Assembly (NCBI GenBank): GCA_045128055.1
Contig: JBGVRC010000089.1
Coordinates: 1 to 25,437 of the forward strand
Direction: 5' to 3'
DNA length: 25,437 nt
Origin: Scatosoma sp045128055
GTDB lineage: Bacteria > Bacillota > Clostridia > Christensenellales > Borkfalkiaceae
Below, one piece after another: positions 1 to 8,777 of the stretch. The translations under genes and the position numbers were made by a program. How positions within the stretch are numbered: the first letter of the stretch is position 1; each line of letters begins with the position of its first letter. A model generated the notes under the pieces. It ran no database searches and had not been told where the DNA came from. It was given only the letters and a program-made list of their open reading frames with translations.

Positions 1-3000
1 TCGATGTACGCGGAAGACACTTCCAAGCAGGGCATCGTAGTCGTTACGGGTATTACGACTTGGGACGGTCAATTAACGTCGGGCGTAAACGGCAACGGCA
101 CGCAAATCAACTACGGCTTCCCGTATATGATTCAAGACGCGACAAGCGGCGGTTTTGTAAGAAGCTCGTTTAAGACTTCCGCGCTTGGTAGAGCAAACCT
201 TGTAGACGGCAAGCACTATCGTGTAATCATGGGCTTTGAAGGCAAAAACAGCGAAGGTACGAACGGTATCACGCTGCACTGGTATTTGTATGATATCGAC
301 ACCGCTACGGTGGTAGAACAAGCTTCGATTGAAACGTGGAACTTCTTTACGGGTAGCAACGCGCAGGTCGGCAATATGACCATCAACGACTTGTCGGGTT
401 CTATCGTGCTTTACAGTAAGTTCGGCGTAGATTGTACGATTGATAAATTGTACGGCGTATTTGAAGACACGGACATCGATACGGTTGCGAATATAGTTTC
501 GGGCAACACGTACACGGTCACCTTTAATAACTACGACGGCAGCGAGCTTGCAACGCAGGAATACGCTTACGGCGAAACGCCCGTATACAGCGGAACGCCT
601 ATTAGAAGAGAAGACGGGGTTGCTTCCTACGCGTTTGCAGGCTGGGATAAAGAAATTGCGACGGTGACGGAAAACGCAACCTATACGGCAACGTATAGCG
701 TTGTGGAAGTAAAAGAAAATATTACGATCAGCGGAAACAGCGGTCATACCTATGGCGTGGAAATCGGAAACAGCGTTGTTTTGAAAAAGAGCAACCTTGG
801 CAACGGCGCAAATTACACCATCGGTCAAAATAACGGCGGTAACGTGAATCAATCCTACTTGGCGTTTGACGGCAACTATGCGTTCAACGATTACGTAGCG
901 TTTGACTTCACGGGTAAGAATATGCCCGAAGTCATGTTCTTTGCCAAGAATTACGACGCGTCTATGTATTATACCGCAGGCAAGCAGGGTATTGTAGTTG
1001 CAAGCGGTATCACTCTTTGGGACGGCAGCATCGGTAGCGCGCAAACCAACAATACGAAGGTCGGCGTATCCGGTCCTTTCGGCGCGTATTATCAGGGCGC
1101 GTCTGCTCCTTACGGCGGCAATATGATGAGTGATTTTGAGTCACCCCTTGCAAGAGCAAACCTTGAAGATGGAAAACAATACCGCGTCATTATGGGCTTT
1201 AAAAATAACGGTAATACGTTTACGTTAAATTATTATTTGTATAACTTAACGGACAAGGCGCTTGTGAAAGAAGAGTCTAAAGAATCTTGGGCGTTCTTCA
1301 CGGGTGAAAATACCGCTGTTGGCAATATGAAGTTGAACGGTTTGAGCGGTTCTATCGTGCTTTACGGTAAGTTTGGCGTAGCTTGTACGTTGGACACCGT
1401 TTACGGCGTATTTGAAGACACGACCTTGGAAGCGGTTGCAAACGGTTTGCTTAATCATACGACCACGACGGTGAAATACGTGGACGAAGACGGTAGCTTG
1501 TTGCAACAGGAAACGGTGGATTTCGGCGTAGCGTCTTCGTATAAGGGCGAAACGCCTACCAAGGAAGCTACCGCGCTTTATCAATATACGTTCAGCGGTT
1601 GGCAACAAATTGTTTCCGACGTGGAAGGCGAAGTCGTATATCAAGCGGTGTATGAAAAGGCTCTTCTTTCCGATATGAAAGCAAACAACGCTACTTTCAC
1701 CAACGAAGGTATTATTTTAAATAATAGCAGTATTGGCGACAGCGCGCATTATTCCGGCTCGAATAACCAAAGCGGCGTTGTGGGTACAGTAAATCAATCG
1801 TACTTGGCGTTGGACGGCAACGGCGGTTATGGCTTTAACGACTACGTAGTCTTCGACTTTACGGGTAAGAATATGCCTTCCGTAGCCTTCTTTGCCAACA
1901 ATTATAACGAGTCTATGTATTACCAAAACGGCGACAAATACGGCTTGGTGGTATTGACGGGCTTGACGACGTGGCAGGGCGAGCTTTATACGGAGTATAA
2001 CGACAGTAAGTCTGTTTACGACGGGAAAGGGTTGTTGGTTTGCGGACCGTATATGTTGCATAACACCTTGACTTCCGGTAAGAACGGCGTACTTGGTTTC
2101 CAAGCTGTTTCCAGCAACTCTGGCAAAAATTCCAACGTAGCGCTCGGTAGAGCAAACCTTGATGCTTCTAAGCAATACAGAGTAATTATGGGTATGGAAG
2201 CAGGAAATCACGCGGCTTCCGTAAAGATTGTTTACGCTTTGTATAACGTAACGGACGGCGTGATTGTGGAACAGTTTGCTGCGGAAACGTACAACTTCTT
2301 CACGAATGGGTTTGCAAAAGACGGTCAGACGAGAGAAGAATACTGCCAAGGCTCGATTGTATTGTATGGGCATTTCGGTACGACTACGACGCTGGATAAG
2401 GTTTGGGGCGTATACGAAGATACGACGTTGGAAAAGGTCGTTCAGGCAACAATCGGTACGAACGATAGCGGCAGCGGGGAAGGCGGCGATACGCCCGTAT
2501 CCAACGCGCCCGATTATTCTAAGTACACCGACCAGTTTGATTTCTACGCGTACAGCTGTTACAGCGACGGTACGTACGAAATCGACGGCGTGAAGTATTA
2601 TATCGGTAAGAATTTGGCGAACTTGAAGCAATACAGCTTGTACGGCGGCGTAGGTATGACCATTTACTTCCCGCAAAGCGACTGCTTGGTGGACGGTTCG
2701 GCAGAGTCGATTGCCAAAGCCAAAGCGCTTATCGACGACTTGGCGAAGGTCGGCATTACGAAGACGATTTTGCAAGACAACAGGATTTTGTATCTGAGTA
2801 TGAGAGAAACGGCAATCGTCGGCGACGGTTGCTTATACGCAACGGAAGACGCTTTGGACGAATATATCTATAACTGCGTAAAGGATTATGCAACTTATCT
2901 TGGCGTTTATGGTATTCAACTTGGCGACGAACCTAAATATGCTTGTTTGGAAGCGTATTCTGCGGTATATAAGTCTATTAAACGCGTCAACGCAAAATAC

Positions 3001-3975
3001 GGCTTCAACTTGTTTATTCAATACAATTTGAACCCGTTGAACGTAACACAAGTTACATTTGACGAATATTATCCTAATATTAACGGTAAGACGTGGAAGA
3101 GCTACGAGAACATTTTTGGTATTACTTCTTCCAATGAAACAAAGAGATATAATGAATGTGTAGCCCGTTACACGCAGTACATTAACGATTTCTTGAACGC
3201 TATGCAGCCCGATTCGATTATGTACGACGATTATCCTTTGCGTATGGATAAGAACGGTAATTTGCAGGTTTTGGATACGTATATTCCTTGTTTGCAAATC
3301 GTGGCGAAAGCGGCGGCGGATAGAAATATTAAGTTCTACAACGTAACGCAGGCGCACAAGAACAATGCGGACGGCGCGGAGCATAAACGCGCGGTTACGG
3401 AAGCGGGCGCAAACTGGATGAACAATATCTTGCTTGGCTTCGGCGCGAAGCAAATTGCGTACTACACCTATTACACGAGATCGGAAGCAAACTCGACGGG
3501 CGGCGAATCCTACGTTGACGGGCAATCCTTCGTGGACTACAACGGTAATCCTACCGCTTTGTATTCCACAATGCAGGGTATCCTTGCCAACAACCAAAAA
3601 TTTGCTCCGACGATCATGCAGTTCGATTATAAGGGCAGCAAAGTCATTGGTTATCCTTCTTCGGTAAGCCATTTGAAGAAAATTACGGTTTCCAACTCGT
3701 TTACCAAGCTTAGCGATTGTTCGGTGAATACGGGTTCGGCGTTGATTACGGAATTGTACGATGACGAAAACGGCAATTACATGTATATGGCGATGAACGT
3801 GCTTGACCCTGACGCGACCGCTACGGAAGAAACGGTTTCGATGACGTTTAACGGATATACCCACGTGCTTGTATATCGTAACGGCGTGGCTACGGAAGTT
3901 GAACTTTCGGGCGGCGTTTACACGGTAACGTTGACGAACGGCGAAGCCGTTTACGTAATTCCTTATAACAACTAA
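1..3975 (+). CDS. Large modular protein, 5' truncated: LamG-like repeats, InlB-like repeats and a TIM-barrel glycosidase-like domain
   Basis: The reading frame is open from base 1, so the N-terminus and any signal peptide lie outside the window; the ATG at 4 is only the first Met in view. Three homologous beta-rich modules are visible (about 1-490, partial; 715-1440; 1660-2440), sharing motifs such as FDFTGKNMP, KQGIVV.(T/S)GIT.WDG, LGRANL, YRVIMG and GSIVLY.(K/H)FG...TLD. They resemble concanavalin/laminin-G-like folds, probably for glycan or surface binding. Between them sit two InlB/Listeria-Bacteroides-type beta-grasp repeats (about 505-705 and 1465-1650; FAGWDK, FSGWQQ). After a Gly/Ser linker (about 2455-2505) comes a TIM-barrel-like domain with IQLGDEP (Glu codon 2929-2931) and MYDDYP (3220-3237), the style of acidic motif seen in clan GH-A-like hydrolases, then a C-terminal beta domain. 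No LPXTG or dockerin is seen at the end. Extracellular location and hydrolase activity are inferred; the exact family is not recognised. Confidence 0.8.
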   Translation, partial: SMYAEDTSKQGIVVVTGITTWDGQLTSGVNGNGTQINYGFPYMIQDATSGGFVRSSFKTSALGRANLVDGKHYRVIMGFEGKNSEGTNGITLHWYLYDIDTATVVEQASIETWNFFTGSNAQVGNMTINDLSGSIVLYSKFGVDCTIDKLYGVFEDTDIDTVANIVSGNTYTVTFNNYDGSELATQEYAYGETPVYSGTPIRREDGVASYAFAGWDKEIATVTENATYTATYSVVEVKENITISGNSGHTYGVEIGNSVVLKKSNLGNGANYTIGQNNGGNVNQSYLAFDGNYAFNDYVAFDFTGKNMPEVMFFAKNYDASMYYTAGKQGIVVASGITLWDGSIGSAQTNNTKVGVSGPFGAYYQGASAPYGGNMMSDFESPLARANLEDGKQYRVIMGFKNNGNTFTLNYYLYNLTDKALVKEESKESWAFFTGENTAVGNMKLNGLSGSIVLYGKFGVACTLDTVYGVFEDTTLEAVANGLLNHTTTTVKYVDEDGSLLQQETVDFGVASSYKGETPTKEATALYQYTFSGWQQIVSDVEGEVVYQAVYEKALLSDMKANNATFTNEGIILNNSSIGDSAHYSGSNNQSGVVGTVNQSYLALDGNGGYGFNDYVVFDFTGKNMPSVAFFANNYNESMYYQNGDKYGLVVLTGLTTWQGELYTEYNDSKSVYDGKGLLVCGPYMLHNTLTSGKNGVLGFQAVSSNSGKNSNVALGRANLDASKQYRVIMGMEAGNHAASVKIVYALYNVTDGVIVEQFAAETYNFFTNGFAKDGQTREEYCQGSIVLYGHFGTTTTLDKVWGVYEDTTLEKVVQATIGTNDSGSGEGGDTPVSNAPDYSKYTDQFDFYAYSCYSDGTYEIDGVKYYIGKNLANLKQYSLYGGVGMTIYFPQSDCLVDGSAESIAKAKALIDDLAKVGITKTILQDNRILYLSMRETAIVGDGCLYATEDALDEYIYNCVKDYATYLGVYGIQLGDEPKYACLEAYSAVYKSIKRVNAKYGFNLFIQYNLNPLNVTQVTFDEYYPNINGKTWKSYENIFGITSSNETKRYNECVARYTQYINDFLNAMQPDSIMYDDYPLRMDKNGNLQVLDTYIPCLQIVAKAAADRNIKFYNVTQAHKNNADGAEHKRAVTEAGANWMNNILLGFGAKQIAYYTYYTRSEANSTGGESYVDGQSFVDYNGNPTALYSTMQGILANNQKFAPTIMQFDYKGSKVIGYPSSVSHLKKITVSNSFTKLSDCSVNTGSALITELYDDENGNYMYMAMNVLDPDATATEETVSMTFNGYTHVLVYRNGVATEVELSGGVYTVTLTNGEAVYVIPYNN

Positions 3976-3989
3976 GTAAAACCGACATA

Positions 3990-4016
3990 GGAAAACCCCT
4001 TTTTTAGGGGTTTTCC
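3990..4016 (+). terminator. Rho-independent terminator
   Basis: A perfect 11-bp stem (GGAAAACCCCT / AGGGGTTTTCC) with a TTTTT loop lies 15 bases after the stop of the large modular gene. The A-rich 5' arm and T-rich 3' arm make it potentially bidirectional. It separates the secreted-protein gene from the cytoplasmic enzyme cluster that begins at 4079. Confidence 0.85.
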
Positions 4017-4078
4017 TTGCAAAGGTCGGGCTATGCGCGCGAAAAACGCAAGAAATAAACAAATTCCATAGGTTTTTT

Positions 4079-6223
4079 ATGTGGATAATAAGAGATTTAG
4101 AAAAGAGAAATCAGCATTTACCTGTTTTTTATAAGCAATTTCGCATAGAGAAAGAAATCAAAAGCTGCGTGATGGATATTTCCGCGCTTGGTATCTTTCA
4201 TATCAAAATCAACGGCGCGGCGATAGAAGAATATTTTATGCCGGGCTGGACGAATTACAATAAATACGCGCATCTTTGTACGTATGATTTGACGCCGTAT
4301 CTTAAAGAAGAAAATTTGTTGGAAATTACCCTTGCGGACGGTTGGTATTCGGGGCGTTTGGGTTATATCAAAAAACCGCGCGTTTACGGAAACGTAAAGG
4401 CGTTGTTTGCCGAACTGACTTTGTCCTATATAGACGGAGAGCAAGAAAAAATCGTCACGGACGAAACGTGGCGGGTAGGCGCGTCCAACATCGTCAAATC
4501 TTCCTTTTTCGACGGGGAAACGATTGATTTGCGCACGCGGGAAAGAAAGATAGAAAAGCTGCCTTTCGCAACCAAATACGAATATACGACGCGGTTTGAA
4601 AAATACGATTTTGAACCGACGGTGAAAATAGACGAGCTTACGCCCAGCGTTCTTTATCAAAAAGAGAACGTGACGGTGTTGGACTTCAAGCAAAACTTCG
4701 CGGGTTTTCTTACCTTTGATATCGAAGGGGAAAACGGCGCGGAAATTACCATAAAGCACGCGGAAATTTTGAACGAAGACGGAACGCCGTATTATGAAAA
4801 CCTGCGTTCGGTGCAGGCGATAGACAAGGTGATTTTGTCGGGAAAGAAAGAGAAATTTGCGCCCACGTTTACCTTTCACGGCTTCCGTTATGCGGAAATG
4901 GAAATCAAGGGCGACGCCCGCGTTTCGAATATCAAAGGCGTAGTTTTGTCGCAGGATATCGAATACGGCGGGAAATTCGAATGCTCGGACGAGATTATCA
5001 ATCAGGTATTTTCTAACGTTGTATGGGGACAAAAGGGGAATTTTATCAGTATTCCTACCGACTGCCCGCAGCGTGACGAGCGTTTGGGTTGGACGGGGGA
5101 CGCGCAGGTATTTTGCAATTCCGCTATGTTCAACAGCGATTGCAACCGCTTTTTCGCCAACTATTTGCGCTTGATATGCGAAGATATTTTGCCCGATGGG
5201 AAAATTCCGTCCTTTGTGCCGTTCTTTATTCCCGTTTCCGATTCCACGGCGGGGGTGCCGGGCTGGGCGGACGCCATTTGCGTCATTCCGTACACCCATT
5301 ATTTGCATTATCGCGACGTGGAAGTTATCAAAGCCAACCTACCTTACGCGGTAAAGCATTTCGATTATTATTTGACGCACAGCGAAAATTATCTTTTGAA
5401 AGTGAAAAACCCGTTCGGGGACTGGCTTTCTACGCAAAGAGCGGACGACATCGACGGAATAAGTCAATGCTTTTTCGGTTTGTCCGCTTTGCTCATTTCC
5501 AAAATGTACGGGATTTTAGGGGAAACGGACAGCGCCGTGGTGTATATGAAGATATACGAAGGGGTCAAACGCGCGTTTCGGCATCATTTTATTGTAGACG
5601 ACGGGCGTTTGGCGGGGGATTCCCAAACCATCTACGCGCTTTCGCTTGCCGTTGGGTTTACGACGGCTTTGGAAATCAAGGAGCATTTTATCCGCAGCGT
5701 GGAAAGAGCGGGGTGGAAATTGACGACGGGCTTTATCGGCGTAAAACACCTGCTTCCTGCCCTTTGCGACGTGGGCGAAGTGGACTTGGCGTATAAAATC
5801 ATCAAGGAAACGGAATATCCGTCGTGGGGATATACCATCAAACAGGGCGCGACGACCATTTGGGAGCGTTGGAACGGGTACACCGAAGAACACGGCTTTG
5901 AAACGCCGAGTATGAATTCGTTTAACCATTACAGCCTTGGTTCGTGCGCGGAATGGCTGTACGCTTACGTTTTGGGTATCAAATTGTCGGTGGATAAGGA
6001 TATTTGTATCTCGCCGTCGTTTAGCCAGGAGCTTTCCTTCGCAAAAGGGGAATACAAGGCGAAAAACGGCAAAATTTGGGTGGAATGGAAGTGCGCCGAC
6101 GAGAAATATTACTTGACGGTAAAGGCGGAAAAAGGCTTGCATTTCGACTATGATTTCGACGGCAGAGAAGTATTGTCTTTGACCCGTCGTGAAAACGAGC
6201 TTTCCGTGGTATTGAAAGCATAA
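4079..6223 (+). CDS. GH78 alpha-L-rhamnosidase
   Basis: The protein (714 aa) would remove terminal alpha-L-rhamnose from oligosaccharides or glycosides. The N-terminal domain has the usual start of the family (VFYKQFRIEKEI, then INGA, PGWTNYNKY, LADGWYSGRLGY), followed by a beta domain and the (alpha/alpha)6 barrel. Catalytic signatures are TDCPQRDERLGWTGDAQ at residues 327-343 (E334 is the likely general acid), GWADA, TTIWERWNGY with E596 as likely general base, and SFNHYSLGS near the end of the barrel. It is shorter than many GH78 enzymes (often 850 or more aa) and has no signal peptide, so a cytoplasmic enzyme acting on imported substrate is inferred. The N-terminal match supports this ATG even though the ribosome binding site (ATAGG) is weak. 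It is the first gene of the cluster; the next gene starts 11 bases after its stop. Confidence 0.93.
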   Translation: MWIIRDLEKRNQHLPVFYKQFRIEKEIKSCVMDISALGIFHIKINGAAIEEYFMPGWTNYNKYAHLCTYDLTPYLKEENLLEITLADGWYSGRLGYIKKPRVYGNVKALFAELTLSYIDGEQEKIVTDETWRVGASNIVKSSFFDGETIDLRTRERKIEKLPFATKYEYTTRFEKYDFEPTVKIDELTPSVLYQKENVTVLDFKQNFAGFLTFDIEGENGAEITIKHAEILNEDGTPYYENLRSVQAIDKVILSGKKEKFAPTFTFHGFRYAEMEIKGDARVSNIKGVVLSQDIEYGGKFECSDEIINQVFSNVVWGQKGNFISIPTDCPQRDERLGWTGDAQVFCNSAMFNSDCNRFFANYLRLICEDILPDGKIPSFVPFFIPVSDSTAGVPGWADAICVIPYTHYLHYRDVEVIKANLPYAVKHFDYYLTHSENYLLKVKNPFGDWLSTQRADDIDGISQCFFGLSALLISKMYGILGETDSAVVYMKIYEGVKRAFRHHFIVDDGRLAGDSQTIYALSLAVGFTTALEIKEHFIRSVERAGWKLTTGFIGVKHLLPALCDVGEVDLAYKIIKETEYPSWGYTIKQGATTIWERWNGYTEEHGFETPSMNSFNHYSLGSCAEWLYAYVLGIKLSVDKDICISPSFSQELSFAKGEYKAKNGKIWVEWKCADEKYYLTVKAEKGLHFDYDFDGREVLSLTRRENELSVVLKA

Positions 6224-6234
6224 AGGAGAAAACT

Positions 6235-7548
6235 ATGGGTAAAATTTTTACAGTTTCTATTATCGGTTGCGGGTCGCGCGGGCATTATACCTACGGGACG
6301 TGTATGGCGAACTTTGCAGATAAATTCCGTATTGTTTCGGTGTGCGATATCGACCCCGAAAAAATTGCTTTGGCGCAAAAGGATTGGGGGATTGCGGACG
6401 AAGACTGCTTTTTAGCGGAAGAAGAATTTTTTAAAGAAAAGCGTTCGGACGTGCTGGTGATTGCTACGCAGGATCGCGACCACGTGAGAATGTGTATCAA
6501 GGCGCTGGAATTGGGCTATGATATTTTGCTGGAAAAGCCTATTTCGCCCGTGGAAGACGAGCTGTACGATTTGCTGGACGCGTATAAAAAATACGATAAA
6601 AAAGTTATCGTTTGCCACGTTTTGCGCTACGCGCCCGCTTTTTTGAAAATCAAGGAGTTATTAGATAGCGGCGAAATCGGCAAAATCGTGTGTATCGATT
6701 GGATCGAGCAGGTCACCTATTGGCACCAAGCGCACAGCTTTGTCCGTGGGAATTGGCGCAACGACGTGGAAACGTCGCCGATGATTATGCAAAAATGCTG
6801 CCACGATTTGGATTTGTTGCAATATTACGCGGGGGCTAAGTGCAAAACGGTGTACTCGGTGGGGGATTTGGCGTTCTTTAACGGGGCGAACAAGCCCGAC
6901 GGCGCGGCGAGCCATTGTAAGGATTGCAAATATATCCACGATTGCGTGTACAGCGCGGAAAGATTATACGTGAAAAAGCGCGAAAAAGATTTCGACTGGG
7001 CGTTTGACAAACCTGACGTGGACGAAGAAAAAAGACGGCAGGGTTGGCCGTTTAACGTCGTGGATTTGACAAGACCTATCACCGAGCAATCGATTAGAAA
7101 CGCATACGAAAACAATCAATACGGCAGATGCGTATTTGACTGCGACAACAACGTAGTGGACAACCAAACGGTGGTGATGCAGTTTGAAAATGGTATCAAA
7201 GCCAACCTTACGATGACGGCGTTTACCGCTTTGCCCGGTAGAAAAATGACCTTCCACGGCACACTTGGCGAAGTGGAGATGGACGAAGAAAACGGGTATA
7301 TTCGAGTATCTCGTTACGGCCATGGTACCCGCTTTTTGAAAATTAAAGAGATTATCAAAGAAGCGATGGACGATACGTTTGGCCACGGCGGCGGGGATTA
7401 TATGATGGTGAAAGATTTCTACGACGCGCTTGTTGGCGAAAGCGAGCTTGGTACGACCTTGGAAGCTTCGATTGAAAGCCATTTGATGGCTTTGACGGCG
7501 GAAAAATCAAGAAAAGACGGGCAGGTTTACGCTGTACATAAAAAATAA
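6235..7548 (+). CDS. Gfo/Idh/MocA family NAD(P)-dependent oxidoreductase (first of two)
   Basis: This 437-aa protein has the N-terminal Rossmann dinucleotide motif GCGSRG (residues 11-16), the family EKP motif (E100-K101-P102, with the usual catalytic Lys), HQAHSFVRG (164-172) and CCHDLDLL (188-195), matching the conserved His/Asp region of the substrate domain. The family oxidises or reduces sugars, inositols and related polyols with NAD(P). A Cys cluster CX2CX5C (C228, C231, C237), typical of one Firmicute subgroup, may bind metal; that is inference. It has a good AAAGGAG site and follows the rhamnosidase by 11 bases. It is paralogous to the protein at 8774-10003, with the same HQAHSFVRG and VVD.Q motifs. 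No signal peptide; cytoplasmic. The substrate is unknown; a product of the neighbouring glycosidases is the natural guess. Confidence 0.92.
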   Translation: MGKIFTVSIIGCGSRGHYTYGTCMANFADKFRIVSVCDIDPEKIALAQKDWGIADEDCFLAEEEFFKEKRSDVLVIATQDRDHVRMCIKALELGYDILLEKPISPVEDELYDLLDAYKKYDKKVIVCHVLRYAPAFLKIKELLDSGEIGKIVCIDWIEQVTYWHQAHSFVRGNWRNDVETSPMIMQKCCHDLDLLQYYAGAKCKTVYSVGDLAFFNGANKPDGAASHCKDCKYIHDCVYSAERLYVKKREKDFDWAFDKPDVDEEKRRQGWPFNVVDLTRPITEQSIRNAYENNQYGRCVFDCDNNVVDNQTVVMQFENGIKANLTMTAFTALPGRKMTFHGTLGEVEMDEENGYIRVSRYGHGTRFLKIKEIIKEAMDDTFGHGGGDYMMVKDFYDALVGESELGTTLEASIESHLMALTAEKSRKDGQVYAVHKK

Positions 7549-7559
7549 TAGGTGAAGAT

Positions 7560-8777
7560 ATGTCGAGTTTAGATACGTACATCAAAGAAGGTTGGGTTAA
7601 AGCGCGCACAACGGCGAATGTTGAACGGGGTTTGGATTTGCCATATCCTTTTGTTCCGCCTGCTATGGCGAAGGAAGGTATTCATCGTACACTCTATTAT
7701 TGGGATGCCTATTTCACCAACATAGGCTTGATAGCAGACGGGCACACGGATTGGGCGAAGGATAACACGGACGATTTGCGTTTTGCGCTTCGCCATTTTG
7801 GTTGTGTACCCAACTATACCCGTAAAGATGGTGCGGATTTTTGTTCGCAGCCGCCCTTACTTTCGCTTATGGTGAAGGATATTTATAAGCAAACCAATGA
7901 CGAAGCTTGGTTGGCGGAAGCGGTGGCAGATTTAGAGAAGGAGTATCGTTTTTGGATGGAAAAACGCATAACGCCTATCGGTTTAAATCAGCATGGCTGT
8001 AATGCAAAAGACGAAGCCGTTTTGCTTGGATATTACGAATATGTGTCCGGCCGCGTTGCGTTGCCGCAAGATATTTCCAGTGCGGAAAAGATGCGTGTTG
8101 CGCAAAATTTTGTTGCGGAAGCGGAGAGCGGGGAAGATTACACACCCAGATATGCCCACCATAATGCTTTGGATTACGTGCAAATTGACTTGAACTCCCA
8201 TTTGTATGGGTTGGAAGGTTTTTTGGCGGCGTATTTTGCCGATAAAGATACAAAAAAAGCCGCGTATTATACGGCGCAACAGGAAAAAAGGCTCGCGCTT
8301 ATTGAAAAATACTGTTTCAACGAAGAAACGGGCGTGTATTGCGATTACGATTTTGTGTCCGATAAAAAGAACGATATTATCAGTGCGGCTTGTTTTTTGC
8401 CGTATTTTTACGGTTTTGCAAATAAAAAAGGCGACGTCAAAGCGGTGTATGCTATTTTAAAAACCAAGGGCGGGGTGTCGGCTTGCCAAGATACGGGCAA
8501 CACGCAATATCAATGGGGATATCCGTATATTTGGGCACCCCATCAATATTTTGCCTACAAAGCTTTGATCAACGGCGGGGAAAAGGAAACTGCGGAAGAA
8601 TTGCGGACAAATTATACCCGTTTGCTTGTTTCTACGTTTGATAAGACGGGCGCGCTTTGGGAACGATATGATGAAAACGGACCTGCGGCGGAGCTGGAAT
8701 ATCCCACGCAAAAAATGCTGGGCTGGACGGCGGGCGTGTATAGATATTTTGCATTACAACGCAAGGATAAAGTATGA
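7560..8777 (+). CDS. GH37 trehalase-like glycoside hydrolase
   Basis: This 405-aa protein shows degenerate but ordered versions of the GH37 trehalase signatures: YYWDAYFTNIG (W48-D49), AESGEDYTPRY with D193 at the place of the trehalase general acid, QWGYPYIWAP (318-327, compare the family QWDYPNGWAP), and LWERYDENG with E368 at the place of the general base. An (alpha/alpha)6 barrel is expected. It is shorter than typical bacterial trehalases (about 500-560 aa) and lacks a signal peptide. Trehalase activity is plausible, but the altered signatures (SGED for SGWD, WGYP for WDYP) and the neighbourhood of oxidoreductases and other hydrolases leave room for another alpha-glucoside. The AGGTGAA site precedes the ATG at 7560. 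The gene overlaps the next by 4 bases (ATGA), implying translational coupling. Confidence 0.83.
   Translation: MSSLDTYIKEGWVKARTTANVERGLDLPYPFVPPAMAKEGIHRTLYYWDAYFTNIGLIADGHTDWAKDNTDDLRFALRHFGCVPNYTRKDGADFCSQPPLLSLMVKDIYKQTNDEAWLAEAVADLEKEYRFWMEKRITPIGLNQHGCNAKDEAVLLGYYEYVSGRVALPQDISSAEKMRVAQNFVAEAESGEDYTPRYAHHNALDYVQIDLNSHLYGLEGFLAAYFADKDTKKAAYYTAQQEKRLALIEKYCFNEETGVYCDYDFVSDKKNDIISAACFLPYFYGFANKKGDVKAVYAILKTKGGVSACQDTGNTQYQWGYPYIWAPHQYFAYKALINGGEKETAEELRTNYTRLLVSTFDKTGALWERYDENGPAAELEYPTQKMLGWTAGVYRYFALQRKDKV

Noticed and set aside
2833..4062. Long minus-strand open frame of 409 codons opposite the modular protein gene
   Set aside because: It crosses the terminator, has no ribosome binding site and its protein is Arg/Val/Ile-rich without motifs, as expected of an antisense shadow of a codon-biased gene.
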